Source: Methanoregulaceae archaeon | GTDB lineage: Archaea > Halobacteriota > Methanomicrobia > Methanomicrobiales > Methanospirillaceae | DNA length: 64,000 nt | Reading direction: 5' to 3' | NCBI GenBank assembly: GCA_015660965.1 | Contig: JACTVG010000007.1 | Coordinates: forward strand, 1 to 64,000 | Shown: one piece after another, positions 23,610 through 34,049 of the stretch | Layout of the letters: each line of letters starts with the position of its first letter | Numbering within the stretch: position 1 is the first letter of the stretch | Position numbers and translations under genes: made by a program | The notes under the pieces: model-generated | The model's database searches: none | Seen by the model: the letters and a program-made list of their open reading frames with translations, nothing else | Told to the model about the DNA's origin: nothing

Positions 23610-26402
23610 ATGATCTCGGTCCTCTATGTTGACGATGAAGAGGCTTTCCTTGAATTATGTAAGCAATTTCTTGAAAAATCGGGCGACCTAAATGTCGAAA
23701 TAAGCACCTCTGCCAAGAGCGCACTTGATCTGATTACTTCGAAAAGATTTGATGCAATTATATCTGACTATCAAATGCCGGAGATGGATGGAATTGAGCT
23801 TTTAAAGGAGGTCAGATCGCGATATTCCGACTTACCGTTTATTCTTTTCACTGGGAAAGGTAGAGAAGAAGTGGTTATTGATGCGATAAATAATGGTGCG
23901 GACTTCTATTTACAGAAAGGTGGCGACTCGAAATCTCAATTTGTTGAGCTGGAACATAAGGTAATTCAAGCGATCCGTAGGCGACGGGCAGAGAGACTAT
24001 TAAAAGATAGCCAGGGTGCTCTTGCAGAATCGAAGCAAATTTTACAATCGGTTCTTGATACTATTCCCGTTCGGGTATTTTGGAAGGATTTGAATTTAAA
24101 TTATTTAGGATGTAACCGCCAATTCGCTCATGATTCTGGTTTTGTATTCCCCGACGATTTAATAGGAAAATCTGACTATGAGATGGGATGGAGAGATCTA
24201 GCAGAACTATATCGAGCTGATGATCGTGCGGTGATTACAAGCGGCACTCCAAAGCTCAATTACGAAGAACCTCTGACAACGCCTGATGGTAACAGGAAAA
24301 TCTGGGTGCGAACAAGTAAGATGCCTCTAAAAGACGCAAATGGAAATATCCAGGGGGTTTTGGGAACCTATGAAGATATTACAGATTGGAAAGAAGCACG
24401 GGAAAAGATCGATACTCTTGCCCAGTTCCCAGAACAAAACCCGAATCCTATTTTGAGGATTGATGCAGAGGGTATTTTATGCTACAAAAATCCTGCATCA
24501 AATCACTTGCTTAATCACTTAGCATTGGAGGAGGGCAAATCTGTTCCCTTAGAATGGCATCAGCGAGTTAATGATGTGCTTAATACGGGGAAAGTCGGAT
24601 CATACGAGCAAAAGATCGATGGACAGACCTACTCTATCACCCTTGCGCCATTTGCTGATCACAAATTCGTGAATTTTTACTTTGTGGACATAACGCAACG
24701 ATTGCAAGTCGAGCAAGAAAACCTAAAAAAGAGCGAGGAGCTCCGTGCAGCTTATGAGCAACTCAAATCCACGAATGCCATTTTACAGGACAACTTCCGA
24801 ATGGCCATTGAAGCGAGAAGGGCAGAAGAAATTAAAAAGGATCAGGCTGAGCGGTCTATAGAGTATCAGAAGGCTTTAGTGAACCTTGCTATCAGTGATG
24901 CCCCTAAATTACGAGATGCAATAAACAATATAACTGAAACGGGCTCGACTGTTCTTAAAGTTGAACAAGCAAGTATCTGGTTTTTCTCACCTGATGGGCA
25001 GTCTCTTGAATGCAAAGACCTGTATATAAATAACCAGCGCATCCATAAATCAGAGCAGACTATTTTCAGTCAAGATTATCCACAATATTTTGCCGCATTA
25101 CATGCCAACCGTACAATTGTTGCAGATGATGCACGGACAAATGAAAATACACGTGAATTTACAACCAATTATTTCGAACCATTGGGTATAACTTCAATGC
25201 TTGATGTACCAATCAGATCAGGCCGACACGTTGTCGGCGTTCTTTGCTTTGAGCATATTGGCTTTCCCCGCATTTGGGAAGTTGAAGAGCAGGATTTTGC
25301 GGCATCGCTTGCTGACTTTACCGTAATTATACTTGAAAAAGCACGCCGACGTCTTGCAGAGAAAGATTTACAGAAAAGCAGGGACAGGTCACGAATTACT
25401 CAGTTTGCTGTTGATCATGCAGCGGAGGGGATTATTTGGATTGATTCGGATGGAAAGATGGTGTATTCCAATACCACTTTCTCTACTATGCTTGGTTATA
25501 CAAGCGATGAACTGTTTGAGATGACTATTTTTGCTATTGACCCCTCGATGACAAAAGAGAAATGGAATTTAGAGTTTGCTCAAAAGAAAGCGGTTGGTTC
25601 CTTAACTATTGAAACGAATTATACGAAAAGAGGGGGAGAACACTTCCCGGTTGAGGTCACAAGCGATTATTTTGAGTATGGGGGGACAGGCTATATCTGT
25701 TCATTTGCCCGAGATATCAGCGAACGAAAGCGAGCCGAAAAGGCCCTCCGCCTTGCAAACGAGAAATTGAACCTTCTGTCGAGTGTTACGCGTCATGATA
25801 TCCTAAATAAATTGACAATTGTGCTCGGTTATCTCGGACTTTCGAAAATAACACATGACAGGGATAAATTAGAGGACTTCATTAAAAAGATCGATGAAAC
25901 TATTCAGGTTATTGAGGGCCAGATCCAGTTCACTCGAGACTATCAAGATATGGGGGTAAAGGCACCTGAATGGCAGGATGCTAAATCAGTATTTATCAAA
26001 GCAATTTCCCAGCTCGATCTAGATACAGTCCATATTCAGAATGATCTTTTAGGTCTAAGTGTCTTTGCCGATCCTCTGTTGGAGCGTGTGATATACAACA
26101 TTGTTGATAATGCATTACGATATGGGGAAAGAGTAACTACCATTCGAACTCGTTACATTAAAAATGATGATGAACTTGTTTGGATTATCGAAGACGATGG
26201 TGTTGGGATCCCTGCAAAGAACAAGAGCCTGATTTTTAACAAGGGATTCGGTAAACATACAGGATTTGGACTATTCCTCGCTCGAGAAATTCTATCAATA
26301 ACAGGAATAAGTATCATGGAAACTGGGTTCCCTGGTAATGGAGCACGGTTTGAGATCCATGTGCCCGTTGGTGAATATCGTATCACTGAAAAATCTGTAT
26401 GA
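23610..26402 (+). CDS. Receiver-PAS-GAF-PAS histidine kinase
   Basis: Start at ATG 23610 (MISVLYVDDEEAF); an ATG seven codons upstream is less likely. The 930-aa soluble protein has an N-terminal receiver domain (phospho-Asp in AIISDYQMPEMDG, Lys in LQKGGD), a PAS domain (TIPVRVFWKDLNLNYLGCNRQF), a second PAS-like unit (NPNPILRIDAEGILCY), a coiled coil, a GAF domain (about 430-585, FSPDGQSLECKDLY), a third PAS domain (GIIWIDSDGKMVYSNTTFS), an H-box RHDILNKLTIVLGYL and HATPase_c ending in GFPGNGARFEI. It is probably a hub accepting phosphate from, and passing it to, other proteins. The input is unknown; no TM segments. Confidence 0.92.
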   Translation: MISVLYVDDEEAFLELCKQFLEKSGDLNVEISTSAKSALDLITSKRFDAIISDYQMPEMDGIELLKEVRSRYSDLPFILFTGKGREEVVIDAINNGADFYLQKGGDSKSQFVELEHKVIQAIRRRRAERLLKDSQGALAESKQILQSVLDTIPVRVFWKDLNLNYLGCNRQFAHDSGFVFPDDLIGKSDYEMGWRDLAELYRADDRAVITSGTPKLNYEEPLTTPDGNRKIWVRTSKMPLKDANGNIQGVLGTYEDITDWKEAREKIDTLAQFPEQNPNPILRIDAEGILCYKNPASNHLLNHLALEEGKSVPLEWHQRVNDVLNTGKVGSYEQKIDGQTYSITLAPFADHKFVNFYFVDITQRLQVEQENLKKSEELRAAYEQLKSTNAILQDNFRMAIEARRAEEIKKDQAERSIEYQKALVNLAISDAPKLRDAINNITETGSTVLKVEQASIWFFSPDGQSLECKDLYINNQRIHKSEQTIFSQDYPQYFAALHANRTIVADDARTNENTREFTTNYFEPLGITSMLDVPIRSGRHVVGVLCFEHIGFPRIWEVEEQDFAASLADFTVIILEKARRRLAEKDLQKSRDRSRITQFAVDHAAEGIIWIDSDGKMVYSNTTFSTMLGYTSDELFEMTIFAIDPSMTKEKWNLEFAQKKAVGSLTIETNYTKRGGEHFPVEVTSDYFEYGGTGYICSFARDISERKRAEKALRLANEKLNLLSSVTRHDILNKLTIVLGYLGLSKITHDRDKLEDFIKKIDETIQVIEGQIQFTRDYQDMGVKAPEWQDAKSVFIKAISQLDLDTVHIQNDLLGLSVFADPLLERVIYNIVDNALRYGERVTTIRTRYIKNDDELVWIIEDDGVGIPAKNKSLIFNKGFGKHTGFGLFLAREILSITGISIMETGFPGNGARFEIHVPVGEYRITEKSV

Positions 26403-26544
26403 ACTATCTGTTTTGAAACAATGAATGACAAAAAGAGTTATTATACCATCTTTTTTATGAGTAGGGTTTAAACGATAACAATTCTATGCTGCCTCTATCT
26501 CCTCCCCTTTCTCTTATTACCGAGCAGTACCCATATTATGAGCA

Positions 26545-27552
26545 GTGAAAGCTGCATTTGACGGTACAACCGTGCGTTGCGGACAAGATGGCCTTACATT
26601 GTATGACCAAGCAGGATTTGGGCGAAAAGAGGGAAATGGTCTCAAGCTTGCCCCACAGGAAGCGTTATATCTTTTGCAACGCGGGAAGATTAAAATCGAC
26701 GATTATGATTTTGACAAATTACTCGCGGTTTTTGCTGAACAACCCAATATTGTTCGTAGTTATTTTGTCTATCGTGATCTCCGTGAACGTGGATATGCTG
26801 TACAAACAGGCCCACACGATTTCCGTGTTTTTAAAAGAGGGCAACGTCCAGGAAAAGGAGAATCCTTATATTTCATTCGGGTAATTTCAGAGCGTGATCC
26901 TATCCAGTTTAGCTCTATTATAAAAGAGGTAAATACCGCTCACAACATGCGCAAGCAATATGTGCTTGCAACAGTCGATGACGAGAATGAACTTACTTAT
27001 TATGAGATTAAACTCCAGACACCGCCTCATTTAGAACCTTTTCCAATATTTCCATCAATTAATGGAACAATTGTGGGTAAATCAACAATAATTCATGTCC
27101 CCCCTAAATCCCAATTTGAGGAAGCATGGTTTGGAAGTCGGCTTGATGATAATCGCTTATTGCTTTCGCCTTTCGAAACGATCTACCTCGCTGGGATCGG
27201 AGATCTCTCTCTCAAGATAGATATGAGAATTATCTCCGTAGAAGATCTTATTCAAAGGGCACAAGAGACCGATACTGAATTCTTACATAAGTTGAAGGTA
27301 TACGAAGATTTGCGGAAGAGAGGGTACATCCCCAAAACCGGATACAAGTTCGGGCACCATTTCCGTGTTTACTCCGGACAGAAACCTCACTCTGAAATGC
27401 TTGTCCATGCTATTGAGGAAAATGCCGAAATGCCAATGATCACCATATCACGCTCGGTTCGATTAGCTCATAGTGTCAAAAAGAAGATGTTGTTTGGCTG
27501 TGTATATTCCACCGGCATTCAGTACATCGAATTTGCAAGAATCAAATTGTGA
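26545..27552 (+). CDS. endA: tRNA-splicing endonuclease EndA
   Basis: A 335-aa enzyme from GTG at 26545, of the fused two-repeat (alpha-2) form. The N-terminal repeat is degenerate (YFVYRDLRERGYAVQTGPHDFRVFKRG), while the C-terminal repeat carries the catalytic Tyr/His/Lys (KVYEDLRKRGYIPKTGYKFGHHFRVYSG and LAHSVKKKMLFGCV). It cuts bulge-helix-bulge introns from pre-tRNA. It heads a tight plus-strand cluster with trpS, pheS and pheT (9 bp to trpS), linking tRNA processing and charging. Confidence 0.93.
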   Translation: MKAAFDGTTVRCGQDGLTLYDQAGFGRKEGNGLKLAPQEALYLLQRGKIKIDDYDFDKLLAVFAEQPNIVRSYFVYRDLRERGYAVQTGPHDFRVFKRGQRPGKGESLYFIRVISERDPIQFSSIIKEVNTAHNMRKQYVLATVDDENELTYYEIKLQTPPHLEPFPIFPSINGTIVGKSTIIHVPPKSQFEEAWFGSRLDDNRLLLSPFETIYLAGIGDLSLKIDMRIISVEDLIQRAQETDTEFLHKLKVYEDLRKRGYIPKTGYKFGHHFRVYSGQKPHSEMLVHAIEENAEMPMITISRSVRLAHSVKKKMLFGCVYSTGIQYIEFARIKL

Positions 27553-27561
27553 GCGCTCAAC

Positions 27562-28818
27562 ATGGTACCCGATATCAATCCTTGGTCGAGCAACCAAACT
27601 ATCGATATCGATAAACTCTTCTCAGAGTTTGGCATCGAATCCATCTGCTCCGTTCTATCGGAAATCCCTGAGATTCCCTATTTCATGCGACGAGGTATTG
27701 TTGTAGGACACCGAGATTACCACCAGATTGCTTCAGCTATCCGAAATAAAACACCATTCCATATATTGACTGGTTTCATGCCAAGTGGACACCCTCATTT
27801 GGGGCATCTCATGGTAATGAAAGAAGTGGTATGGCATGTGCAACAGGGTGGTAACGGCTATGTTACAATTGCTGACCGCGAGGCTCATGCTGTCCGTGGA
27901 ATTTCTTGGGAAAAGTGCGGGGAATTGGGCAAGGAATACCTCTCTTGTCTTTACGCATTAGGGTTTGAGGGAACGACATATTATCAAAGTAAAAACGAAC
28001 GCCTCAAGGATCTTGCTTTTGAAGCAGCGACTAAGGTTAATTTTTCAGAACTAACCGCCATTTACGGTTTCTCACCGGAAACCGATCTTGCCCATGCGGA
28101 AAGTGTGATCATGCAGGTTGCAGACATTCTGTATCCTCAGATCGACCGAGTACCGGCACCGACCCTCGTTCCTGTAGGTATTGACCAGGATCCACACATC
28201 AGACTTACTCGGGGTGTCGCTCATAAGATGAGGATGTTTACTGTTGAAGAGCGTGATGGGTACATCAGTGTCAGATCGAAAAATGCTCCTGAAGAAGCAC
28301 TTAAAGCGGTTCACAAATCCTTTTCCGGTTCGAAAAAGTACGAGGGACACGTGGATATCAAAGGGATGCCTTGTGCCGATGTCAGTCAGAAGGTTCGTGA
28401 AATCGAATTAGCACACGGTGGATTTGGATTTTTCACACCATCTTCAACATACCATATTTTCATGCCAGGTCTCACTGGGGGAAAGATGTCAAGTAGTATC
28501 CCAGAAAGCACTATCGGATTTTTTGAACCTGAAGCAACGGTTCGAAAAAAAGTAATGAATGGTATTACCGGTGGTAGAATGACACTTGAAGAACAAAAAA
28601 GACTTGGCGGTGAGCCCGATAAGTGCTCGTTGTATCTTCTCAATCTTTTCCATATGGTTACTGATGATAATGACTTACAAAAAATCCGTCAGCGATGTGA
28701 ACAGGGTGATATCACGTGCGGACAATGTAAGAAGGAAACGGCCGATCGCGTCATCTTGTTCCTCAAAGTGTTTCGCGAAAAAATGGATGCAGCTTCTGAG
28801 AAGATTGGGGTGCGGTGA
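27562..28818 (+). CDS. trpS: Tryptophanyl-tRNA synthetase
   Basis: A 418-aa class I synthetase charging tRNA-Trp. The signature HIGH-type motif is PSGHPHLGHLMV and the KMSKS motif is GGKMSSS. A long archaeal/eukaryotic-style N-terminal extension precedes the Rossmann core (FHILTGFMPSG). The ADREAHAVRG and VPVGIDQDPHIRLTR segments are typical. The stop overlaps the pheS start (TGATG), so the two are translationally coupled. Confidence 0.95.
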   Translation: MVPDINPWSSNQTIDIDKLFSEFGIESICSVLSEIPEIPYFMRRGIVVGHRDYHQIASAIRNKTPFHILTGFMPSGHPHLGHLMVMKEVVWHVQQGGNGYVTIADREAHAVRGISWEKCGELGKEYLSCLYALGFEGTTYYQSKNERLKDLAFEAATKVNFSELTAIYGFSPETDLAHAESVIMQVADILYPQIDRVPAPTLVPVGIDQDPHIRLTRGVAHKMRMFTVEERDGYISVRSKNAPEEALKAVHKSFSGSKKYEGHVDIKGMPCADVSQKVREIELAHGGFGFFTPSSTYHIFMPGLTGGKMSSSIPESTIGFFEPEATVRKKVMNGITGGRMTLEEQKRLGGEPDKCSLYLLNLFHMVTDDNDLQKIRQRCEQGDITCGQCKKETADRVILFLKVFREKMDAASEKIGVR

Positions 28819-30272
28819 TGGTAGAACTCACATATAACGAAAAAAGGCTACTTAATTCGCTTGCAGGTAAAAAAGAAACTGACGCAATCTCTCTTGCTTC
28901 CGCACTAAATTCAACAGAAGCTGCGGTAGTTCAGTGGGCACACCTAGCTGCAGATAAAGGGTTGGTGAGCGTTGATCGGATTGTTAACAAAACCTATGTT
29001 CCGACTGATGAAGGGAAGGTGTACTGGGATAAAGGACTACCCGAAACTCAAATCTTCAACAATTTCGATACGAGTATAGAAGTTTCAAAACTCCAAAACC
29101 ATCCCTTGTTTAAAATTGGATTCGGTCAGCTGCGGAAGAAAGGTTTAGTACAGGTAAAAGATGGGATTATTTTCAAGGTGAGTGGTGTCTCTACCCAAGA
29201 TGATGAAAAGGCCTTTAAATCTCCTCAATTATCAGGCACTCGAGAAAAAGAACTTGTTAAACGCGGTATTTTAGAAGAGGTTGAAAGTGTAACCTACCGC
29301 ATTGCCATTACCCTACAGGGTGCTAACCTTGTCGCACAAGGACTTGACTTTCGTGAAGAAGTAGGTACACTAACCCGGGAACAGATTATATCGGGTTCTT
29401 GGAAGTCAATACCCCTCCATAAATATCAGGTCGATAAGCTCCCACGAGTTGTGTATATCGGCAAAACCCACCCGTATCAGCAACTAATCGATGAGATGCG
29501 ACAGATCTTTCTTGAGATGGGCTTTACAGAAATCCATGGGGGTATCGTTCAGAGTGCGTTCTGGAACTTCGATGCACTTTTCCAGCCACAGGATCACCCT
29601 GCTCGTGAAATGCAGGACACATTTTATCTAAAGGAATGTATTCCGCTTCCGAACGGTTGGGATCGAGTACGAGATATGCATGAAAAAGGAGGGGATACCT
29701 CGTCTTCCGGTTGGGGCGGCACTTGGAACCGTGATAAGGCCGAACAATGTGTTCTAAGAACACATACCACTAGCATTTCCATCCAGCATCTTGCCTTGCA
29801 TAAACAACCGCCAGTTAAAGCATTCTGCTTGAATCGTGTATACCGTCGAGAAACAATTGATCCTACACACACTCCGGAATTTGAACAACTCGAAGGGATT
29901 GTTATGGACGAGGGTGTCGGGTTCAGACATTTGCTCGGTTTTTTAAAAGAGTTTTATGGGAGAATGGGTTTTGAAGGTATTCGCTTCCGTCCAGGTTACT
30001 TCCCATACACTGAACCGTCTGTTGAGCCCGAGGTGTTTGTTGACGGCCTAGGCTGGGTAGAGATGGGCGGTGCCGGTATATTCCGTGAAGAAGTCACCGC
30101 ACCTTTTAATATTAAATATCCGGTTCTTGCATGGGGACTTGGTGTGAGCCGACTTGCGATGCTCAAGCTTGGACTCAAGGATCTCCGACTTTTATACAGG
30201 AGCGATATCGGATGGATACGGGAAAGTCCAGTGCATCGAACTGGTAAAGCTGGATCAAGGGGGTCTACGTAA
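28818..30272 (+). CDS. pheS: Phenylalanyl-tRNA synthetase alpha subunit
   Basis: A 484-aa class II alpha subunit, archaeal/eukaryotic type, with N-terminal winged-helix repeats (about residues 1-200) that contact tRNA. The catalytic core shows motif 1 near [20 protein letters not shown], motif 2 in [24 protein letters not shown] and motif 3 [23 protein letters not shown] at 28818 overlaps the trpS stop; a GTG three bases earlier is possible. pheT follows after 2 nt. The product works as an (alpha-beta)2 tetramer. Confidence 0.96.
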   Translation: MVELTYNEKRLLNSLAGKKETDAISLASALNSTEAAVVQWAHLAADKGLVSVDRIVNKTYVPTDEGKVYWDKGLPETQIFNNFDTSIEVSKLQNHPLFKIGFGQLRKKGLVQVKDGIIFKVSGVSTQDDEKAFKSPQLSGTREKELVKRGILEEVESVTYRIAITLQGANLVAQGLDFREEVGTLTREQIISGSWKSIPLHKYQVDKLPRVVYIGKTHPYQQLIDEMRQIFLEMGFTEIHGGIVQSAFWNFDALFQPQDHPAREMQDTFYLKECIPLPNGWDRVRDMHEKGGDTSSSGWGGTWNRDKAEQCVLRTHTTSISIQHLALHKQPPVKAFCLNRVYRRETIDPTHTPEFEQLEGIVMDEGVGFRHLLGFLKEFYGRMGFEGIRFRPGYFPYTEPSVEPEVFVDGLGWVEMGGAGIFREEVTAPFNIKYPVLAWGLGVSRLAMLKLGLKDLRLLYRSDIGWIRESPVHRTGKAGSRGST

Positions 30273-30274
30273 AT

Positions 30275-31915
30275 ATGGCAATCATAACTCTGCCTTTCCG
30301 ATACTTAGAGCAGCTTACGAAGACAGACAGGACAACAATCCTCGATCGCCTTCCGATGATCGGGTCAGAAGTTGAGCGGATACAAGATGACCATGCTGAT
30401 GTAGAGTTTTTCCCAAACCGCCCCGATCTTTTCTCGGTAGAAGGTGTTGCTAGAGCAATGCGGGGTTTTCTAAATATCGAAACAGGTCTTCCTACCTATC
30501 ATGTTAAACCGTCTGGTATCACGTTCACCATCGACCCAAAACTGGCGAAAATACGTCCATTTTTGGGCACGGGGGTTATCAGAAATATATCACTGGATGA
30601 AGAATCGATTCTTTCCCTTATGGGGTTACAGGAAGCTCTTCATTGGGCTGTTGGAAGGGGGAGAAGTAAGGTTGCTATCGGCATACACGATTTAGATTCG
30701 GTTAAACCACCGTTCCATTATATCGCCTCTCCACGAACGCGTTCGTTTATTCCTCTTGATTTTAACAAATCCATGACAATGGATGAGATTCTCGCGGAAC
30801 ACCCCAAAGGTAGAGATTATGCTAAGATTGTCAAGGATTTCCCTCTTTTCCCATTAATTGTTGATAATAATGATAATGTTCTCTCGTTTCCTCCAATCAT
30901 CAACGGTGAACTTACACGAGTAACTGAAAGAACGAAAAATATTCTACTTGATACAACGGGAACCGATCAAAAAGCGGTGAACGTAGCTGTGAATATTATC
31001 TGTACCGCTATGATTGAAGCCGGGGCAACTATCGAAAGTGTTGAAATTAACAGTAAAGAAGTTCCAACACTCGCCCCATCTGAACGTACTGTTAGTGTCC
31101 ATGAATGCTCTAATCTTCTAGGTGTTACTCTATCCGCTGGAAAGATATCAGAGCTCCTCAAACGAATGCGATTTGGTGCTGTACCTGAAGGAAAAGATCG
31201 CGTGCGGGTGCAGGTACCATGTTACCGTGCTGATATCATGCATGATTGGGATATATTTGAAGACGTTGCGATCGCGTATGGATATGAGAATTTCAAAGCT
31301 GAAATTTCGAAAACGTTTACAATTGGTAATCCGCATCAAGTGAGTGTTCTTGCAAGGCAGGTTCGTTCAATTCTTACGGGGCTTGGATATTTAGAAATGA
31401 TGCCGTTCACTCTTACGAATGAGCGAGTGATGTATGATATGATGCAACGCCAGCGTTCTACAAATGCTCTTGCTGTGATGCTCCCGATCAGTGAGGATCA
31501 TACTGTAGTACGCACGTGTATTTTGCCCCTCCTCATGGAGATGCTTCAAGTAAACAAGCACAGAGAGCTTCCCCAAAAAATGTTCTCTACTGGGGATATA
31601 GTTCAGGGAATTAAAACCTTCCAAAGTATTGCAGCTGTAAGTTGTCATGCAATGGCAGACTTTTCAGAGGCTTATGCCGGAATTGACGCGGTTACGTCAG
31701 AGTTATCACTGAAATACACGGTGAAAGAATCTGATGATCCGACGTTCATTGAAGGAAGACGTGGGGATATCATGATTGATGGAACCAAAATGGGTGTTTT
31801 CGGGGAGATCCATCCGTTAGTTTTGAATGCTTTCGAAATTGAACACCCAGTTGCAGCGTTCGAACTCGATCTTAGAGGCGTACCGGGATATTGCGTTCCC
31901 GAAGATATTCTTTAA
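30275..31915 (+). CDS. pheT: Phenylalanyl-tRNA synthetase beta subunit
   Basis: A 546-aa beta subunit of archaeal length (shorter than the bacterial form, without the EMAP-type tRNA-binding domain). Recognisable parts are [22 protein letters not shown] (B3/B5-type domains), [17 protein letters not shown], the class II-like pseudo-catalytic domain ([23 protein letters not shown]) and [26 protein letters not shown]. It overlaps the 3' end of convergent hisF by 44 nt, so the two transcripts have complementary ends. Confidence 0.96.
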   Translation: MAIITLPFRYLEQLTKTDRTTILDRLPMIGSEVERIQDDHADVEFFPNRPDLFSVEGVARAMRGFLNIETGLPTYHVKPSGITFTIDPKLAKIRPFLGTGVIRNISLDEESILSLMGLQEALHWAVGRGRSKVAIGIHDLDSVKPPFHYIASPRTRSFIPLDFNKSMTMDEILAEHPKGRDYAKIVKDFPLFPLIVDNNDNVLSFPPIINGELTRVTERTKNILLDTTGTDQKAVNVAVNIICTAMIEAGATIESVEINSKEVPTLAPSERTVSVHECSNLLGVTLSAGKISELLKRMRFGAVPEGKDRVRVQVPCYRADIMHDWDIFEDVAIAYGYENFKAEISKTFTIGNPHQVSVLARQVRSILTGLGYLEMMPFTLTNERVMYDMMQRQRSTNALAVMLPISEDHTVVRTCILPLLMEMLQVNKHRELPQKMFSTGDIVQGIKTFQSIAAVSCHAMADFSEAYAGIDAVTSELSLKYTVKESDDPTFIEGRRGDIMIDGTKMGVFGEIHPLVLNAFEIEHPVAAFELDLRGVPGYCVPEDIL

Positions 31916-32678
31916 CATCTCTAACTGTAAATTCACCGTAGTGAAAAATGCTTGCCGCAAGACATGCGTCTGCATTTCCCGCTGTAAATCCCTCATAGAA
32001 GTGATCGAGTGTACCTACTCCACCACTTGCAATGACTGGAATGCTAGCGGATTTTGATATAGCTGCGGTGATAGGTATGTCAAACCCTTTCTTTGTTCCA
32101 TCAGTCTCCATACTGGTGAGAAGGATTTCACCTGCTCCGCGTTGTTCAACTTCTTTTGCCCAACTGATTGCATCGATACCTGTCGGTTTACTACCTCCAT
32201 AAATTACAACTTCATACCAACAGGTCTCTCCATTTGGAAGAGATATCGGTGTTCCATTTGGGTTTGGCGAATTGTTTCGTTGGACATCCATTGCAACAAC
32301 GATACATTGAGTCCCAAAAGATTCCGATCCCTTCGTGATTAAATTAGGATCGTGAACAGCGCTTGTGTTGACACTCACTTTGTCAGCACCAGCACGCAAG
32401 ATTTGTTGGATATCTTCAAGTGAACGGATACCACCGCCAACTGTAAGTGGCAGAAAAAGACGATCGGCTGCACGCCTAATGAGTTCGATGATAATTCCGC
32501 GTTTCTCCTTCGATGCTGTGATATCCAAGAAGACTACCTCATCTGCACCCTGCTCATTGTACCGCTGGGCAAGTTCGACAGGATCACCGGCATCACGCAG
32601 TTGAAGAAAATGCGTGCCTTTCACCACCCTGCCATCTTTTAAATCGAGGCACGGGATGATGCGACGTGTAAGCACCAT
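31872..32678 (-). CDS. hisF: Imidazole glycerol phosphate synthase subunit HisF
   Basis: A 268-aa TIM-barrel cyclase that uses ammonia from HisH to close the imidazole ring in histidine synthesis. Catalytic Asp residues lie in [16 protein letters not shown] and VAMDVQRNN; phosphate-binding strands are [11 protein letters not shown] and [12 protein letters not shown] short insert ([16 protein letters not shown]) after the second Asp lengthens a loop compared with typical HisF. No other his genes are adjacent. It is convergent with pheT, overlapping by 44 nt. Confidence 0.96.
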   Translation of the reverse strand: MVLTRRIIPCLDLKDGRVVKGTHFLQLRDAGDPVELAQRYNEQGADEVVFLDITASKEKRGIIIELIRRAADRLFLPLTVGGGIRSLEDIQQILRAGADKVSVNTSAVHDPNLITKGSESFGTQCIVVAMDVQRNNSPNPNGTPISLPNGETCWYEVVIYGGSKPTGIDAISWAKEVEQRGAGEILLTSMETDGTKKGFDIPITAAISKSASIPVIASGGVGTLDHFYEGFTAGNADACLAASIFHYGEFTVRDVKEYLRERNIPVRL

Positions 32679-32815
32679 TACTTAAAGACTGAGAATCCTA
32701 TACGCATCTAATTTTCCCCGCTCAAGTGAGAGTTTTTATGTATTGCAGCATGCTCATTGTTATGGTACGATAATAACGGTAAGCGTTAATCGTTCTACCT
32801 TCGTATGGTGCAAAA

Positions 32816-34042
32816 ATGAAATCAGGGCAACTGAAAATTGATTGGGCGGCGCAGTTTATGCCCGTGCTCGCTGCCATCAAAAAACAATTCGCTCGGGAAA
32901 AACCGTTTGCTGGAATGACAATAGGGATGGCACTCCACGTTGAGGCAAAGACGGCAAACCTTGTTATAGCACTTGCGGCGGGTGGTGCAGAAGTACATAT
33001 CACTGGCTGCAACCCGCTCTCAACACAGGATGATGTTGCAGACGCATTGAACGGAGTTAAAGGGGTGCATTGCTATGCGAAACGTGCCTGTTCGGTAAAA
33101 GAATACTATATAGCAATCGAGAAAGTGTTGAAAGCATCGCCAGTTATTACAATCGATGATGGAATGGACTTGATCCATTATCTACACACAAAACGTCGCG
33201 ACCTCCTTCCTCCTATTATTGGCGGATGTGAAGAGACAACTACTGGTATCCATCGTCTCCGAGCGATGGCAGCTGAGGGAAAGCTTGAGTTTCCAGTCAT
33301 CGCAGTGAATGATACTCCAATGAAGAGATACTTTGATAACGTGCATGGTACTGGCGAGAGTGCTTTGTCATCAATCATGATTACGACCAACACTCTTATT
33401 GCAGGAAAATACATTGTTATCGCCGGCTATGGTTTTTGTGGCAGAGGATTAGCACGGAAGGCGCACGGGTTAGGGGCAAAGATTATTGTCACCGAGATTG
33501 ATCCACGCAGAGCACTAGAAGCCCACATGGATGGGTTCTTAGTTATGCCGATGGAACAAGCAGCAGAGATCGGAGATATTTTCATTACAACAACAGGAAA
33601 TACGAGTGTCATTACTGCACGACACTTTAAAAAGCTAAAAGATGGTGCAATTTTAAGCAATGCCGGTCATTTCAATGTCGAGATTGACATGACTGTTCTT
33701 GCAAAGCATGCCGACAAGGTTATTCAAAGGGAGGGAATTGAGACGTTTATTATCAATGGTAAATCAATACACGTTCTTGCTGAAGGTCGATTGGTCAACC
33801 TGGCAACTCCCAAAGGTATGGGGCATCCGATCGAAGTGATGGATCTTAGCTTTGCATTACAGGCACTCTGTGCTCGCTATATTGCGTATAACGGAAAATC
33901 TCTCGCCGCTGGTGTGTATGACGTACCTCAAGAGATCGATGAAGAGGTCGCTCACCTCAAACTCGCTTCCCTCAATCTTTCAATCGATAAATTAACAGAA
34001 AAACAAAAATCCTATCTCTGTAGCTGGGATATCGGAACCTAA
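32816..34042 (+). CDS. ahcY: Adenosylhomocysteinase (or S-inosylhomocysteine hydrolase)
   Basis: The 408-aa NAD-dependent enzyme splits S-adenosylhomocysteine, the product of SAM methylations. Typical segments are AQFMPVLAAIKKQFA, the active-site region VITIDDGMDLIH, PVIAVNDTPMKRYFDN (Lys/Asp), Rossmann GYGFCGRGLARKAHGLGAKIIVTEIDP, ATPKGMGHPIEVMDLSFALQAL, and a C-terminus ending shortly after Lys-rich LTEKQKSYL. In some methanogens this orthologue prefers S-inosylhomocysteine; sequence alone does not settle the substrate. It diverges from hisF across 137 bp. Confidence 0.93.
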   Translation: MKSGQLKIDWAAQFMPVLAAIKKQFAREKPFAGMTIGMALHVEAKTANLVIALAAGGAEVHITGCNPLSTQDDVADALNGVKGVHCYAKRACSVKEYYIAIEKVLKASPVITIDDGMDLIHYLHTKRRDLLPPIIGGCEETTTGIHRLRAMAAEGKLEFPVIAVNDTPMKRYFDNVHGTGESALSSIMITTNTLIAGKYIVIAGYGFCGRGLARKAHGLGAKIIVTEIDPRRALEAHMDGFLVMPMEQAAEIGDIFITTTGNTSVITARHFKKLKDGAILSNAGHFNVEIDMTVLAKHADKVIQREGIETFIINGKSIHVLAEGRLVNLATPKGMGHPIEVMDLSFALQALCARYIAYNGKSLAAGVYDVPQEIDEEVAHLKLASLNLSIDKLTEKQKSYLCSWDIGT

Positions 34043-34049
34043 TCGTTTT

